Virus record (IMG/VR): IMGVR_UViG_3300025759_000335
Coordinates: 1 to 34,076 of that record
Reading direction: 5' to 3' (one strand)
Length of the DNA: 34,076 nucleotides
Origin: a virus
Shown here: one piece after another, positions 22,819-30,033 of the stretch
Numbering within the stretch: position 1 is the stretch's first letter
Layout of the letters: each line of letters begins with the position of its first letter
Notes under the pieces: model-generated
Told to the model about the DNA's origin: nothing
Databases searched by the model: none
The model's input: the letters and a program-made list of their open reading frames with translations, nothing else
Program-made: the position numbers and the translations under genes

Positions 22819-22849
22819 ACCAGAACCAACCAATTAAGGTTGGCCTGGT
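22819..22849 (-). terminator. Hairpin upstream of the polymerase promoter element
   Basis: Minus strand ACCAG-CCAACC/GGTTGG-CTGGT hairpin with a small bulge, followed by TTTAAAAGCACACA. It follows the 78-aa gene and precedes conserved element copy 1; likely terminator of the upstream transcript. The same AAAAGCACACA follows the hairpin at 24744-24777. Confidence 0.6.
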
Positions 22850-22856
22850 ATATTGG

Positions 22857-23093
22857 TTAGAATACTGGATCTACAGCTTCTGTTAATGGATTCACTACTA
22901 ATTCAATGTTATCGATAGTAAGTCTATCTACCATCTTAGGATCATTAAGTAATACACCATCAATCTTACGTTCTGAGTATAATGGGATACCCATCTTGAA
23001 GTTATGACGATGTCCATTAGCATCTACCAATACTACATTTAAGAACCCATCAGCTTTCTTTTGATTGTTTGAACTTTCTTTACGTACTTGCAT
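22857..23093 (-). CDS. Hypothetical early protein, 78 aa
   Basis: Basic N-terminus (QVRKESSNNQKKADG) followed by a beta-rich region (FLNVVLVDANGHRHNFKMG, GVLLNDPKMVDRLTIDNIELVV). It is a single-gene unit between a conserved promoter-like element and a hairpin. Possibly a small nucleic-acid-binding protein, which would fit a role beside the polymerase; no family recognised. Confidence 0.65.
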   Translation of the reverse strand: MQVRKESSNNQKKADGFLNVVLVDANGHRHNFKMGIPLYSERKIDGVLLNDPKMVDRLTIDNIELVVNPLTEAVDPVF

Positions 23094-23130
23094 AATATTT
23101 ACCCTATTTAATTAAGTTATGTTTTGGATT

Positions 23131-23147
23131 TACCACTTCACAAAAAT
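23131..23147 (-). promoter_or_regulatory. Conserved 17-nt element (copy 2)
   Basis: Minus strand ATTTTTGTGAAGTGGTA, 37 nt before the 78-aa gene. Identical to copy 1. Confidence 0.65.
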
Positions 23148-23190
23148 GCTCTTGCTTTTAGCTCTTGTATTGCTTTGTGAGAGGATCTAT

Positions 23191-23216
23191 AGGGTAACCA
23201 ATACTATGGCTACCCT
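23191..23216 (-). terminator. Hairpin between 32-aa and 78-aa genes
   Basis: Minus strand AGGGTAGCC/GGTTACCCT, 9 pairs including one G-T, 8-nt loop. No long T-run. Precedes conserved element copy 2 in the same way as the hairpins before copies 1, 3 and 4. Confidence 0.55.
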
Positions 23217-23241
23217 TAGATTGATTGTTGCTTAGAGAGGC

Positions 23242-23340
23242 TTACATTGGATATGAGGCTATAACCTCTACAATGTATTCAGATGTACATATTAGTACCA
23301 TTACTCCAACTAACATAAATCCATACTTTCTATCGTTCAT
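23242..23340 (-). CDS. Small membrane protein, 32 aa
   Basis: ATG at 23338-23340 overlaps the end of the 63-aa gene by 11 nt. Product MNDRKYGFMLVGVMVLICTS followed by EYIVEVIASYPM; one transmembrane helix. Function unknown. Confidence 0.5.
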   Translation of the reverse strand: MNDRKYGFMLVGVMVLICTSEYIVEVIASYPM

Positions 23341-23521
23341 TGTGTATACCTCTTAGTGATTGATTAGCTGTACTTGTAATGAAGCCTTTAACTCCTATTA
23401 ATCCAAACTCCTCTTCATAGGTTTTATTTGGATTACATACAGCAGGTAACTTCCATTGAGCCAACTTCTCTAAGGTTTCTTTCATCCTTGTATGTTCAGC
23501 TCTTAGTTTATCTATGTTCAT
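23330..23521 (-). CDS. Hypothetical early protein, 63 aa
   Basis: The ATG at 23521 (MNIDKLRAEHTRMKETLEKL) has AGGT about 8 nt upstream; an in-frame ATG at 23539 lacks a site. N-terminal helix, then a less ordered segment (PAVCNPNKTYEEEFGLIGVK). No domain recognised. Confidence 0.6.
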   Translation of the reverse strand: MNIDKLRAEHTRMKETLEKLAQWKLPAVCNPNKTYEEEFGLIGVKGFITSTANQSLRGIHNER

Positions 23522-23665
23522 AATATGACCTATATTCATTAGATGAATAGTACTATTGATTACATTTATTTGAGGTTATAACCGTAGACAAGACACCATT
23601 TCAGCAGTACGCTAAACGTTATGCGAGCTAAACGGTTGAGTATATTAATACATTGGAAGTATTAA

Positions 23666-23851
23666 TTATGCGAGTTGGAATGTTATTAGGTGGATTACTA
23701 CTCCTACTAAAGCTAGGATTATTGTATTCCATAAGAGGAGTACAGCTAGTACTAATGGATACCTAGAGTCATCCCTTGTTTTTATGATTTCTATAGCTCC
23801 TACTGATAGGAATACTATTAGTATGATTAGTGCTACTACTGTTAAGGCCAT
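23666..23851 (-). CDS. Two-helix membrane protein, 61 aa
   Basis: Hydrophobic segments ALTVVALIILIVFLSVGAI and PLVLAVLLLWNTIILALVGV joined by the charged loop EIIKTRDDSRY. Overlaps the stop of the 109-aa gene. Function unknown; helical hairpin shape is holin-like but common among early membrane proteins. Confidence 0.6.
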   Translation of the reverse strand: MALTVVALIILIVFLSVGAIEIIKTRDDSRYPLVLAVLLLWNTIILALVGVVIHLITFQLA

Positions 23852-24171
23852 ATCTGGTTACCTTCGTATTGTTTGATTAATGATTGAATTGATCCATCTC
23901 CTTGAATTACTAAGCTATATCCTTGATCCAATGGTCTGTATAGGTAGAGTTCTTTACCTAGTTGTTTATAGATGTTTCCAGTTTGGGTAGATATGCCATA
24001 AGTAGTCCCTTCTTTATAGGTTAGAAGTTCTTCTGATGAGACCTGATTGTGGTCTATGTATACTCTATGTGGTCCTTGAGTATTGTGAGTATGGTAAAGA
24101 GCTTCTCCTATTGAGTTAGTTAAGAGTTCTATTACTGAGTACTTCTTGTTAGTAAGTATTCGAATTTCCAT
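23842..24171 (-). CDS. Hypothetical early protein, 109 aa
   Basis: Start ATG at 24171 (MEIRILTNKKYSVIELLTN) has TGGAG upstream, better than the ATG at 24183. Mixed alpha/beta, ending near GYSLVIQGDGSIQSLIKQYE. It is the first gene after conserved element copy 4 and overlaps the next membrane-protein gene. Function unknown. Confidence 0.6.
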   Translation of the reverse strand: MEIRILTNKKYSVIELLTNSIGEALYHTHNTQGPHRVYIDHNQVSSEELLTYKEGTTYGISTQTGNIYKQLGKELYLYRPLDQGYSLVIQGDGSIQSLIKQYEGNQIWP

Positions 24172-24203
24172 TAGATGCTCCATTAAAAGTGATGGTTGAT
24201 TAT

Positions 24204-24220
24204 TACCTGATCATGAAAAT
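24204..24220 (-). promoter_or_regulatory. Degenerate conserved element (copy 4)
   Basis: Minus strand ATTTTCATGATCAGGTA, matching copies 1 and 2 at both ends and sharing a further upstream AAGAGC with copy 2. It sits 32 nt before the start chosen for the 109-aa gene, the same spacing as the other copies. Confidence 0.45.
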
Positions 24221-24257
24221 GCTCTTGATTAGTGTGTAAGAGGTTCTTACTCTTTAG

Positions 24258-24276
24258 AAGTTCTATCTTAGAACTT
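24258..24276. repeat. 8-bp inverted repeat with 3-nt loop
   Basis: Perfect AAGTTCTA/TAGAACTT around TCT (AGA on the minus strand). Hairpins with 3-nt purine-centred loops are the known shape of N4 virion-polymerase promoters; here only the shape agrees, not the flanking consensus. AGAAGTTCTA also occurs near 19390-19410. Confidence 0.6.
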
Positions 24277-24278
24277 AG

Positions 24279-24334
24279 AAGTGTGCATTAAGTGTGCATT
24301 AAGTGTGCATTAAGTGTGCTTGGAAGTGTGCACT
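24279..24334. repeat. Tandem 11-bp repeat, about five copies
   Basis: Unit AAGTGTGCATT three times exactly, then two variants (AAGTGTGCTT, AAGTGTGCACT). On the minus strand it gives a run of GCACAC motifs, the same hexamer that follows the hairpins at 22819 and 24744. Confidence 0.9.
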
Positions 24335-24347
24335 ACGTGCATTGGTT

Positions 24348-24365
24348 AACCCTCCGAAGAGGGTT
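24348..24365 (-). terminator. UUCG-tetraloop hairpin after the 89-aa gene
   Basis: Minus strand AACCCTC-TTCG-GAGGGTT, a very stable C(UUCG)G-capped 7-bp stem six bases downstream of the stop of the 89-aa gene. No T-run follows, so it may be a phage-polymerase pause or RNA end-protecting hairpin. Confidence 0.7.
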
Positions 24366-24371
24366 GGTTGA

Positions 24372-24641
24372 TCAGTTGAATGGTGTAGCTTCGGAGTTAG
24401 TCTCACGGCTAAGTTGAGCTAATTGTTGTTCGGTTGTAAGACTTGCAGATGCTTTCATTGATGATGAATAAATTTGAGTAGTATCTACACAATCTTGAGC
24501 TACATCTAGAGTAGTATCAATGACTTGCGTTGCTTTAACGATTGAACCAAAGATGGTTACTAGTACGTATTTGAACGATGCAAACAGTCCAATGTCCATT
24601 GCACTTACTGTTGGGATATTCTCGTTTACTTGCTTAGTCAT
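24372..24641 (-). CDS. First leftward early gene, possible membrane protein, 89 aa
   Basis: Contains a moderately hydrophobic segment (DIGLFASFKYVLVTIFGSIV, residues ~16-35), then a Thr/Ser/Ala-rich helix. It is the first gene read leftward from the divergence point, with conserved element copy 3 31 nt upstream and AAGGA before the ATG, so it is likely expressed strongly and early. No recognised family. Confidence 0.65.
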   Translation of the reverse strand: MTKQVNENIPTVSAMDIGLFASFKYVLVTIFGSIVKATQVIDTTLDVAQDCVDTTQIYSSSMKASASLTTEQQLAQLSRETNSEATPFN

Positions 24642-24672
24642 GGTGGTATTCCTTATAAGGTATTAAGTTAAC

Positions 24673-24689
24673 TGCCACTACACAAAAAT
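24673..24689 (-). promoter_or_regulatory. Conserved 17-nt element (copy 3)
   Basis: Minus strand ATTTTTGTGTAGTGGCA, 31 nt before the 89-aa gene start; differs from copies 1 and 2 at two positions. Confidence 0.65.
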
Positions 24690-24743
24690 GAGTAGGAAAA
24701 AAGATAGTTACTCCTGATGGATAGGGGGGGTATGTGTGCTTTT

Positions 24744-24777
24744 GGTATTGCTAGGTAGTGAGTACTTAGCCAATACC
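24744..24777 (-). terminator. Hairpin preceding conserved element copy 3
   Basis: GGTATTG/CAATACC ends with further partial pairing inside (GCTA/TAGC). On the minus strand it is followed by AAAAGCACACA, exactly as at 22819-22849, marking the start of the composite upstream element. Confidence 0.5.
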
Positions 24778-24938
24778 TAATTTTAAAAATTTCAAAAAAG
24801 TTGAATCTAAATATATAAAATTTTTAAAATTTCAAAATAGTTTTCTGATTAAATATTAACCTAGTCTATTTGACTATTTATTCCCCCTTTACATAACCTA
24901 CCCTTAATGCTAACTTAACTAAACATTGGGGGGTAAGT

Positions 24939-25181
24939 ATGGGTAATATTAAACCAATAGGTGTACGAGTAAATGAGGATGCTCTAGAGGTATTGGAGGG
25001 GATAGTTGAATCAATTAAATCTGGATCTATTAATGGTATAGCTGTTTGCTATACAGAGAATGATTCAATAGGTTGGGTAGCTAGTGATGCACCTAATGAC
25101 CTTAAGTTATGGACAGCTATGTGTAGTATGGAGAGATCATTCTATCTAGGTAACTTACTAAATAGAGAAGTGGAAATATGA
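24939..25181 (+). CDS. Hypothetical protein, 80 aa
   Basis: First rightward gene. Starts MGNIKPIGVRVNEDALEVLE; a strand-helix start and a GIAVCYTENDSIGWVASDAP strand region (residues ~33-52) resemble a small phage alpha/beta protein. A GGGGGG run lies just before the ATG. Function unknown. Confidence 0.65.
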   Translation: MGNIKPIGVRVNEDALEVLEGIVESIKSGSINGIAVCYTENDSIGWVASDAPNDLKLWTAMCSMERSFYLGNLLNREVEI

Positions 25182-25342
25182 GTAATTATAGGAGAGTCTG
25201 GAAACTGTTTTTAAGAGATAAGACTTGGAATGATAGTAAGTTTAAGATCCAAGGTCCGGTGTATGATATGTGTAGTGATGATATTTTATATTGTGGTATC
25301 ACATTGTTTGGATGGTCAGTTATCTATAGTGATGTTTGGTAA
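25178..25342 (+). CDS. Hypothetical protein, 54 aa
   Basis: ATG overlaps the upstream stop (ATGA). Product starts MSNYRRVWKLFLRDKTWND and ends LFGWSVIYSDVW; basic N-terminus, aromatic-rich C-terminus. Overlap-coupled with the 80-aa gene, which supports it being real. No family recognised. Confidence 0.55.
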   Translation: MSNYRRVWKLFLRDKTWNDSKFKIQGPVYDMCSDDILYCGITLFGWSVIYSDVW

Positions 25343-25347
25343 AATTA

Positions 25348-25746
25348 ATGAGAGATATAACGAGGTATAGTAGGTATATGAATAAGAATCCATATGGTTC
25401 GTTTAAAGATTGGGATATATCAGATGATAAGTTGCCTATGGTATTTAAGTATTACAATGATACTGGATTACCTATAAAGGTAGGTGATACTTGTTATCAG
25501 ATTACATCTGCATCAAGTACTGCTAGTACTAAACAGGATAGGTATTTAGGTAAATCCAAAGAGGATCTAATTGATAGATGGGCTAGAGAACATGCTCCTG
25601 GGGTATTTAGGGCTAAGATGTTGGCTCAATTTGATAGGTATACCTGTAGGTATGGTGAGAAAGATGATCCATTAATAGAGGCTAAGAAGTTATTGGATTA
25701 CGCTAATAGATTGGTTCAATATGAGCAAGGATTATTAAATGAGTGA
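25348..25746 (+). CDS. Hypothetical protein, 132 aa
   Basis: ATG at 25348 chosen; an in-frame TTG 12 nt upstream is possible and the ribosome binding site is weak. Sequence features: RYSRYMNKNPYGSFKDWDIS at the start, a Ser/Thr-rich loop (TSASSTASTKQDRYLGKSKE, residues ~53-72) and a helical C-terminus. Overlaps the next start codon. Lies upstream of packaging genes; function unknown. Confidence 0.6.
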   Translation: MRDITRYSRYMNKNPYGSFKDWDISDDKLPMVFKYYNDTGLPIKVGDTCYQITSASSTASTKQDRYLGKSKEDLIDRWAREHAPGVFRAKMLAQFDRYTCRYGEKDDPLIEAKKLLDYANRLVQYEQGLLNE

Positions 25747-25930
25747 CTGTGTTGATGAGTTATTAGAAGAATATAATGATCTTAATGAGAAAATGGTTAA
25801 ATTATCTAAGTTTACTAGTAGCTCTAAGTTTACTGAATTAAATATAGTCCAACGAGGGCTATTAAGTAAGCAGATGGTAGTTATGAGTAAGTATGCGCAT
25901 ATCTTAGAAAGTAGACTTAAATTGGCTTAG
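25739..25930 (+). CDS. Small coiled helical phage protein, 63 aa
   Basis: All-helical: SDCVDELLEEYNDLNEKMVK and QRGLLSKQMVVMSKYAHILE. The LLxxQMxxMxxYxxIL pattern is a common small phage protein of unknown function, often near structural genes. ATG overlaps the previous stop by 8 nt. Confidence 0.65.
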   Translation: MSDCVDELLEEYNDLNEKMVKLSKFTSSSKFTELNIVQRGLLSKQMVVMSKYAHILESRLKLA

Positions 25931-25946
25931 GTAGGGAGTGTTTAGT

Positions 25947-26654
25947 ATGAATTTATCTACTACCTCTGAGGTATTAACTAAAGAGCAGTTCTTAAGGGTA
26001 TTACCTAAGAAGTGTACAGTAACAGATGAAATTATAGATGATATTAATGGATTACTTGCTGATCCTCAATTGAGGGAGAATTTTAGGGATAATCTGTTAA
26101 GTTATACCTCTGTTATGAATGATGGTAGGTATAAGCTTACTAGTTATGTGAGTGCAGTTAGGTATGTTAGTCATAAATTACTTGGATCAAGTAATATAGA
26201 GGCATACTGTAAGACCTTTCCTGATAGATATAATAGGATGGTTAGTGAGGGGATGGATAATAGGCAGATTAGTAGCTTTTCTTCTGCTTACAATAAGACT
26301 GAATTGGTTAATAAGATTTATAGCCAGACTTTAGTTCCTACCCATGTTTTGAATGCTGATTTGTATCAAAAAGCTATTAATGTTCAAGCTGCTTTGATGG
26401 TTGATGATGAGGTTAGTCCTAAAGTTAGGAGTGATGCTGCTAATAGTTTGTTAACCCATCTTAAGATGCCTGAAACTTCTAAGATTGAATTGGATGTTAA
26501 TGTTAAGCAGGATTCTGCTATAGATGAGTTGAGAGCTAGTACCTTAGAATTGGTTAAACAGCAAAGGCTTATGCTTGAAGCAGGAGCTATGGATACTAAG
26601 GAGGTAGCTGAGAGTAAGTTAATTACAGTTATTGAAGGGGAGGTATTGGATTAA
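25947..26654 (+). CDS. Putative terminase small subunit / packaging protein of module 2, 235 aa
   Basis: Start at ATG 25947 with AGGGAG about 8 nt upstream rather than GTG 25938. Helical protein; C-terminal half has PKVRSDAANSLLTHLKMPET and an amphipathic helix with QQRLMLEAG, typical of small-terminase-like or N4-type structural proteins placed directly before TerL. It abuts the large terminase with a TAATG overlap, so the two are coupled. Assignment is from position and general character only. Confidence 0.6.
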   Translation: MNLSTTSEVLTKEQFLRVLPKKCTVTDEIIDDINGLLADPQLRENFRDNLLSYTSVMNDGRYKLTSYVSAVRYVSHKLLGSSNIEAYCKTFPDRYNRMVSEGMDNRQISSFSSAYNKTELVNKIYSQTLVPTHVLNADLYQKAINVQAALMVDDEVSPKVRSDAANSLLTHLKMPETSKIELDVNVKQDSAIDELRASTLELVKQQRLMLEAGAMDTKEVAESKLITVIEGEVLD

Positions 26655-29281
26655 TGGAGATTACTCAAAAGTCTGTAGAAGATTGGCTTAATACAGTCTC
26701 ATATGCTCCAGATGATTCGTATTCTCCTAGTGAGTTTGCTTTAGATTTCATCATCTTTATTAAGTTGGTTAATGGTGCTGAAGGAGAAGAGCATAAGACT
26801 CCTGTAGTCCACTATCGTATGTTGGATAAGGTAGCTGGAGATAATAAAAAGATTATTAATATGTGCTCAAGGGGTCTTGCTAAAGCTTTACCTCTTGATA
26901 CTGTATTATTTACAGATACAGGTAAAACTACAATTGCAGATGTAAAAGTGGGGGATTTTATTATTGGGGAAGATGGTAAGCGTACCAAAGTTACCGCTAA
27001 AAGTGAGGTTTTCCATAAACCTATGTATGAAATTCTTTTGAAAGATGGAAGGCAATTAATAGTTAGTGAAGATCATATAAATACTGTAATTCATAAACGT
27101 AAAGTCAGGTATGGGGGGAGAAAGGGGAAATGTGTTACTGAGTATCAACGGCGTAATTTAAGTACTAAAGAATTACTCCAATACGCTATTACAACCGATC
27201 GCAAAAAAACCCTTAAAAACCCTAAAGGATTTGAATGTAATTTTTGGATTCCTACCAACCAAAGTATCCAGTATTCAGAAAAAACTCTCCCAATTGACCC
27301 GTATACATTGGGAGCTATTCTTGGAGATGGATCTATAGATAGTAATACTGGGTATGTTCGTTTACATGGCCATATTGACGATTTCGATACATACCTAAAT
27401 AAAATTCCATATGAATTTGGAAGTATTTATATTGATAAACGGAATACTAGTGTACGTACACAAGGTATTAAAAAATTAGGTAAAATTACTAAGATGCTAG
27501 GTATTAATGTCCATGGGGATAATAAATTTATACCTACTGAATATTTTTGTGGGTCCCATAACCAGCGACTAGAATTACTACGTGGATTAATGGATACAGA
27601 TGGCACTTGCTATACTAATGGAGGTATTGCATTTAGTAGTAATTCATTGGCATTAGCAAAAGGGGTAGTAGATTTAGTACGCTCTTTGGGGGGCATAGCT
27701 AACTGTACTCCTATGGATAATAGTTATAGAGTTAATATTAGAATTAATGAGCGAGTATTTCATTTACCTCGTAAAGCTAATCGACAATTATTTAAGTCCC
27801 AAAATAAAGTAGGTATTGTTAGTATTACCCCTATCCCTGATATTGAAGATATTCCAAGTCAATGTATTGCAGTAGATAACGCTACTCATACATATTTAGC
27901 AGGAGATTACATAGTTACACATAATACTACTGTACTAGGGGAGTACTTATTTTTATATATAGCTGTTTATGGAGAGATACCTGGATTTGGTAAGATTGAT
28001 TTAGCTATATATGTATCCGACTCCATTGAGAATGGTGTTAAGAATATGCGTAAGAATTTAGAGTTTAGATGGGAAAATTCTGAATTTCTTAAGAAATATA
28101 TCCCTTATACTAGGTTTACTGATATTAGATGGGAGTTTAAAAATATAGATGGTAGTACTCTAATAATAAAGGCGTACGGAGGAAAAACGGGTGTACGTGG
28201 TGCTAAGGAGATGGGTAAACGTCCTCAATTAGCAGTTCTGGATGACTTGGTATCAGATGAGGATGCTAGATCAACTACTATTATTGAATCTATAGAGTCT
28301 ACGGTTAATAAGGCAGTTAACTTTGCATTACATCCTACTAGATCTAAAACTATATGGAGTGGTACTCCATTTAACTCTAGAGATCCATTGTATAAAGCAG
28401 TAGAGAGTGGTGCATGGCATGTATCTGTATTTCCTGTATGTGAAGAGTTTCCTTGTAGAAAGGAGGATTTTAGAGGAGCATGGCCTGATAGATTTAATTA
28501 TGAGTATGTACTAGAGCAATATGAGTTTGCTAAGAAACAAGGTAGGGTAGCTGACTTTAACCAGGAATTAATGTTACGTATCATGAGTGATGATGATCGT
28601 GTAATATTGGATTCTGATATAGTTTGGTATAAGCGTAATAATGTATTACACAATAAAGGGATGTTTAACTTTTATATCACTACCGACTTTGCTACTAGTA
28701 AAGAGACTAGTGCAGACTTTAGTACTATATTTGTATGGGCATATAATGCTAATGGCGATTGGCTATGGGTAGATGGTATATGTAAAAGGCAGACCATGAA
28801 TGAGAATATCAATGATCTGTTTAGATTGGCTCAGATATATAGACCTCAGAGTGTTGGTATAGAGGTTACAGGACAGCAAGGAGGTTTTATTCCTTGGATT
28901 CAAGAACAGATGATGGTTAGGAATAATTATTTTACTCTTGCCTCTGATCATAATTCAAACAAACCAGGTATTAGACCTAACACTAATAAGATGGTTAGAT
29001 TTATGGTTATGGAACCTATGTTTAAGCTTAAGAAGATGTGGTTCCCAGAAGAGATGCAAGATGATCCAGTAATTATGGAGATAATGCTTGAATTAAGTTT
29101 AATCAGTCCAGCTGGTATGAAATCTAAACATGATGATTGTATTGACCCTATTTCTATGTTACCTAGTATGAAAGCTTGGAAACCTAGTGCTGACTCCCCT
29201 AAACCTGATGATGTAGAGAACTCATTATGGAGTGATGATTCTGGTTCAACCAGTAACAGCCTCGACTCCTATATTATATAA
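26654..29281 (+). CDS. terL: Terminase large subunit 2 containing an intein, 875 aa precursor (528 aa mature)
   Basis: DNA-packaging motor of the N4-like module. The host protein is residues 1-77 plus 425-875. Joined, the Walker A reads SRGLAKTT; Walker B is LAVLDD (526-531); SGTPFNS (569-575) is the coupling segment and TTDFATSKETSADFS (676-690) starts the nuclease domain with Asp678. Without splicing the ATPase site is split between Lys77 and Thr425, so activity should need splicing. Expected mature length is normal for a phage large terminase. It is followed by a putative adaptor and tail spikes. Distinct from the terminase at 5.5 kb. Confidence 0.95.
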   Translation: MEITQKSVEDWLNTVSYAPDDSYSPSEFALDFIIFIKLVNGAEGEEHKTPVVHYRMLDKVAGDNKKIINMCSRGLAKALPLDTVLFTDTGKTTIADVKVGDFIIGEDGKRTKVTAKSEVFHKPMYEILLKDGRQLIVSEDHINTVIHKRKVRYGGRKGKCVTEYQRRNLSTKELLQYAITTDRKKTLKNPKGFECNFWIPTNQSIQYSEKTLPIDPYTLGAILGDGSIDSNTGYVRLHGHIDDFDTYLNKIPYEFGSIYIDKRNTSVRTQGIKKLGKITKMLGINVHGDNKFIPTEYFCGSHNQRLELLRGLMDTDGTCYTNGGIAFSSNSLALAKGVVDLVRSLGGIANCTPMDNSYRVNIRINERVFHLPRKANRQLFKSQNKVGIVSITPIPDIEDIPSQCIAVDNATHTYLAGDYIVTHNTTVLGEYLFLYIAVYGEIPGFGKIDLAIYVSDSIENGVKNMRKNLEFRWENSEFLKKYIPYTRFTDIRWEFKNIDGSTLIIKAYGGKTGVRGAKEMGKRPQLAVLDDLVSDEDARSTTIIESIESTVNKAVNFALHPTRSKTIWSGTPFNSRDPLYKAVESGAWHVSVFPVCEEFPCRKEDFRGAWPDRFNYEYVLEQYEFAKKQGRVADFNQELMLRIMSDDDRVILDSDIVWYKRNNVLHNKGMFNFYITTDFATSKETSADFSTIFVWAYNANGDWLWVDGICKRQTMNENINDLFRLAQIYRPQSVGIEVTGQQGGFIPWIQEQMMVRNNYFTLASDHNSNKPGIRPNTNKMVRFMVMEPMFKLKKMWFPEEMQDDPVIMEIMLELSLISPAGMKSKHDDCIDPISMLPSMKAWKPSADSPKPDDVENSLWSDDSGSTSNSLDSYII
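26885..27925 (+). mobile_element. LAGLIDADG intein in TerL Walker A, 347 aa
   Basis: Residues 78-424 of the precursor. N-terminal splicing region starts ALPLDTVLFTDTG with Ala at position 1 instead of Cys/Ser; block B has VSEDH with His141; two LAGLIDADG motifs, LGAILGDGS (219-227) and LLRGLMDTDG (308-317), form a homing endonuclease; block F has QCIAV with Cys404; the C-terminus is VTHN followed by Thr+1. Ala1, Cys at F:4 and Thr+1 match class 3 inteins, but the expected Trp two residues after the block-B His is Asn143. Codon use is slightly less AT-biased than the flanks. Confidence 0.93.
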
Positions 29282-29325
29282 GGCTATACTTCAAATTAAT
29301 TTGTATACACTACATAGGATGGTAT

Positions 29326-30030
29326 ATGTTTCTTTCCGAAGTGTTTAATTACCTTACTTATGGTGAATTAGCTAATTTATCCTTAGGTGGTATAGAGACA
29401 AGTGGTATCCAAGATATTGATCAACCTAGGGTTATTACTAATATTAACTTTGCTCTAATTGAACTTTATTCAGTATTACCCCTTAGAACTGCACAATTAA
29501 ATTTACAATTGTATGAGCATATTGCTTTGTATACTTTACATACAGACTATGCTCAAACTAATACAACATCAACTGAGCTTTATAGGTATATTAATGATTC
29601 TGCTGAGAATCCATTTACCAATGATGTATTAGTAATTGATAATGTGTTTAGTGAGGCAGGAGATGAGTATCCTATCAATGAGGCTCTTGAGGAGTACTCT
29701 GTATTTACTCCTACCTATAATACTATACAGATTCCTTTCTCTGAGGATGATAATACTGTAGATATTATTTATAGGGGAGCACCTACTTTATTGGATACCA
29801 CTAATGTTGATCCAGCAACTACATGGGTTCCTATTCCATATCAGTTGATAAACTGTTTAGTGGCTTACACTTTGCATAAGATCCATAGCTCTATTGGTGT
29901 AGGTGAGACTAATCAAGCTGGGATGTATTACAGAAAGTACCAAGAGGCATTAGCACTAGTTAAACATACTGGATTACATAATGTTGAGAATACTTTAAAC
30001 CGTAAATTAGACACTAATGGGTGGGTGTAA
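29326..30030 (+). CDS. Putative head-tail adaptor / tail protein, 234 aa
   Basis: Starts MFLSEVFNYLTYGELANLSL and carries helices around residues 35-70 (NINFALIELYSVLPLRTAQ) and a C-terminal helical bundle (YQLINCLVAYTLHKIHSSIG, YYRKYQEALALVKH), with a beta region between. This helix-beta-helix layout and the early LxELxNxxLxxL-type start resemble T7 gp11/P22 gp4-type adaptors. It sits between TerL and the tail spikes. Assignment is moderate. Confidence 0.65.
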   Translation: MFLSEVFNYLTYGELANLSLGGIETSGIQDIDQPRVITNINFALIELYSVLPLRTAQLNLQLYEHIALYTLHTDYAQTNTTSTELYRYINDSAENPFTNDVLVIDNVFSEAGDEYPINEALEEYSVFTPTYNTIQIPFSEDDNTVDIIYRGAPTLLDTTNVDPATTWVPIPYQLINCLVAYTLHKIHSSIGVGETNQAGMYYRKYQEALALVKHTGLHNVENTLNRKLDTNGWV

Positions 30031-30033
30031 TTA

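Larger units (their letters stand above)
24642..24938. promoter_or_regulatory. Divergent intergenic region, candidate promoter/origin region
   Basis: About 300 bp between leftward and rightward gene sets. It holds conserved element copy 3 (24673-24689), a run of seven G at about 24724-24730, a hairpin at 24744-24777, and a very AT-rich stretch with two imperfect direct copies of TTTTAAAATTTCAAAA (24781-24802 and 24821-24844). The latter resembles a DNA unwinding element. No clear host-type promoter was recognised. Confidence 0.5.

Noticed and set aside
24279-24343. Possible CRISPR array in the tandem repeats
   Set aside because: The repeats are 11 bp and directly abut one another with no spacers; no cas genes are present.
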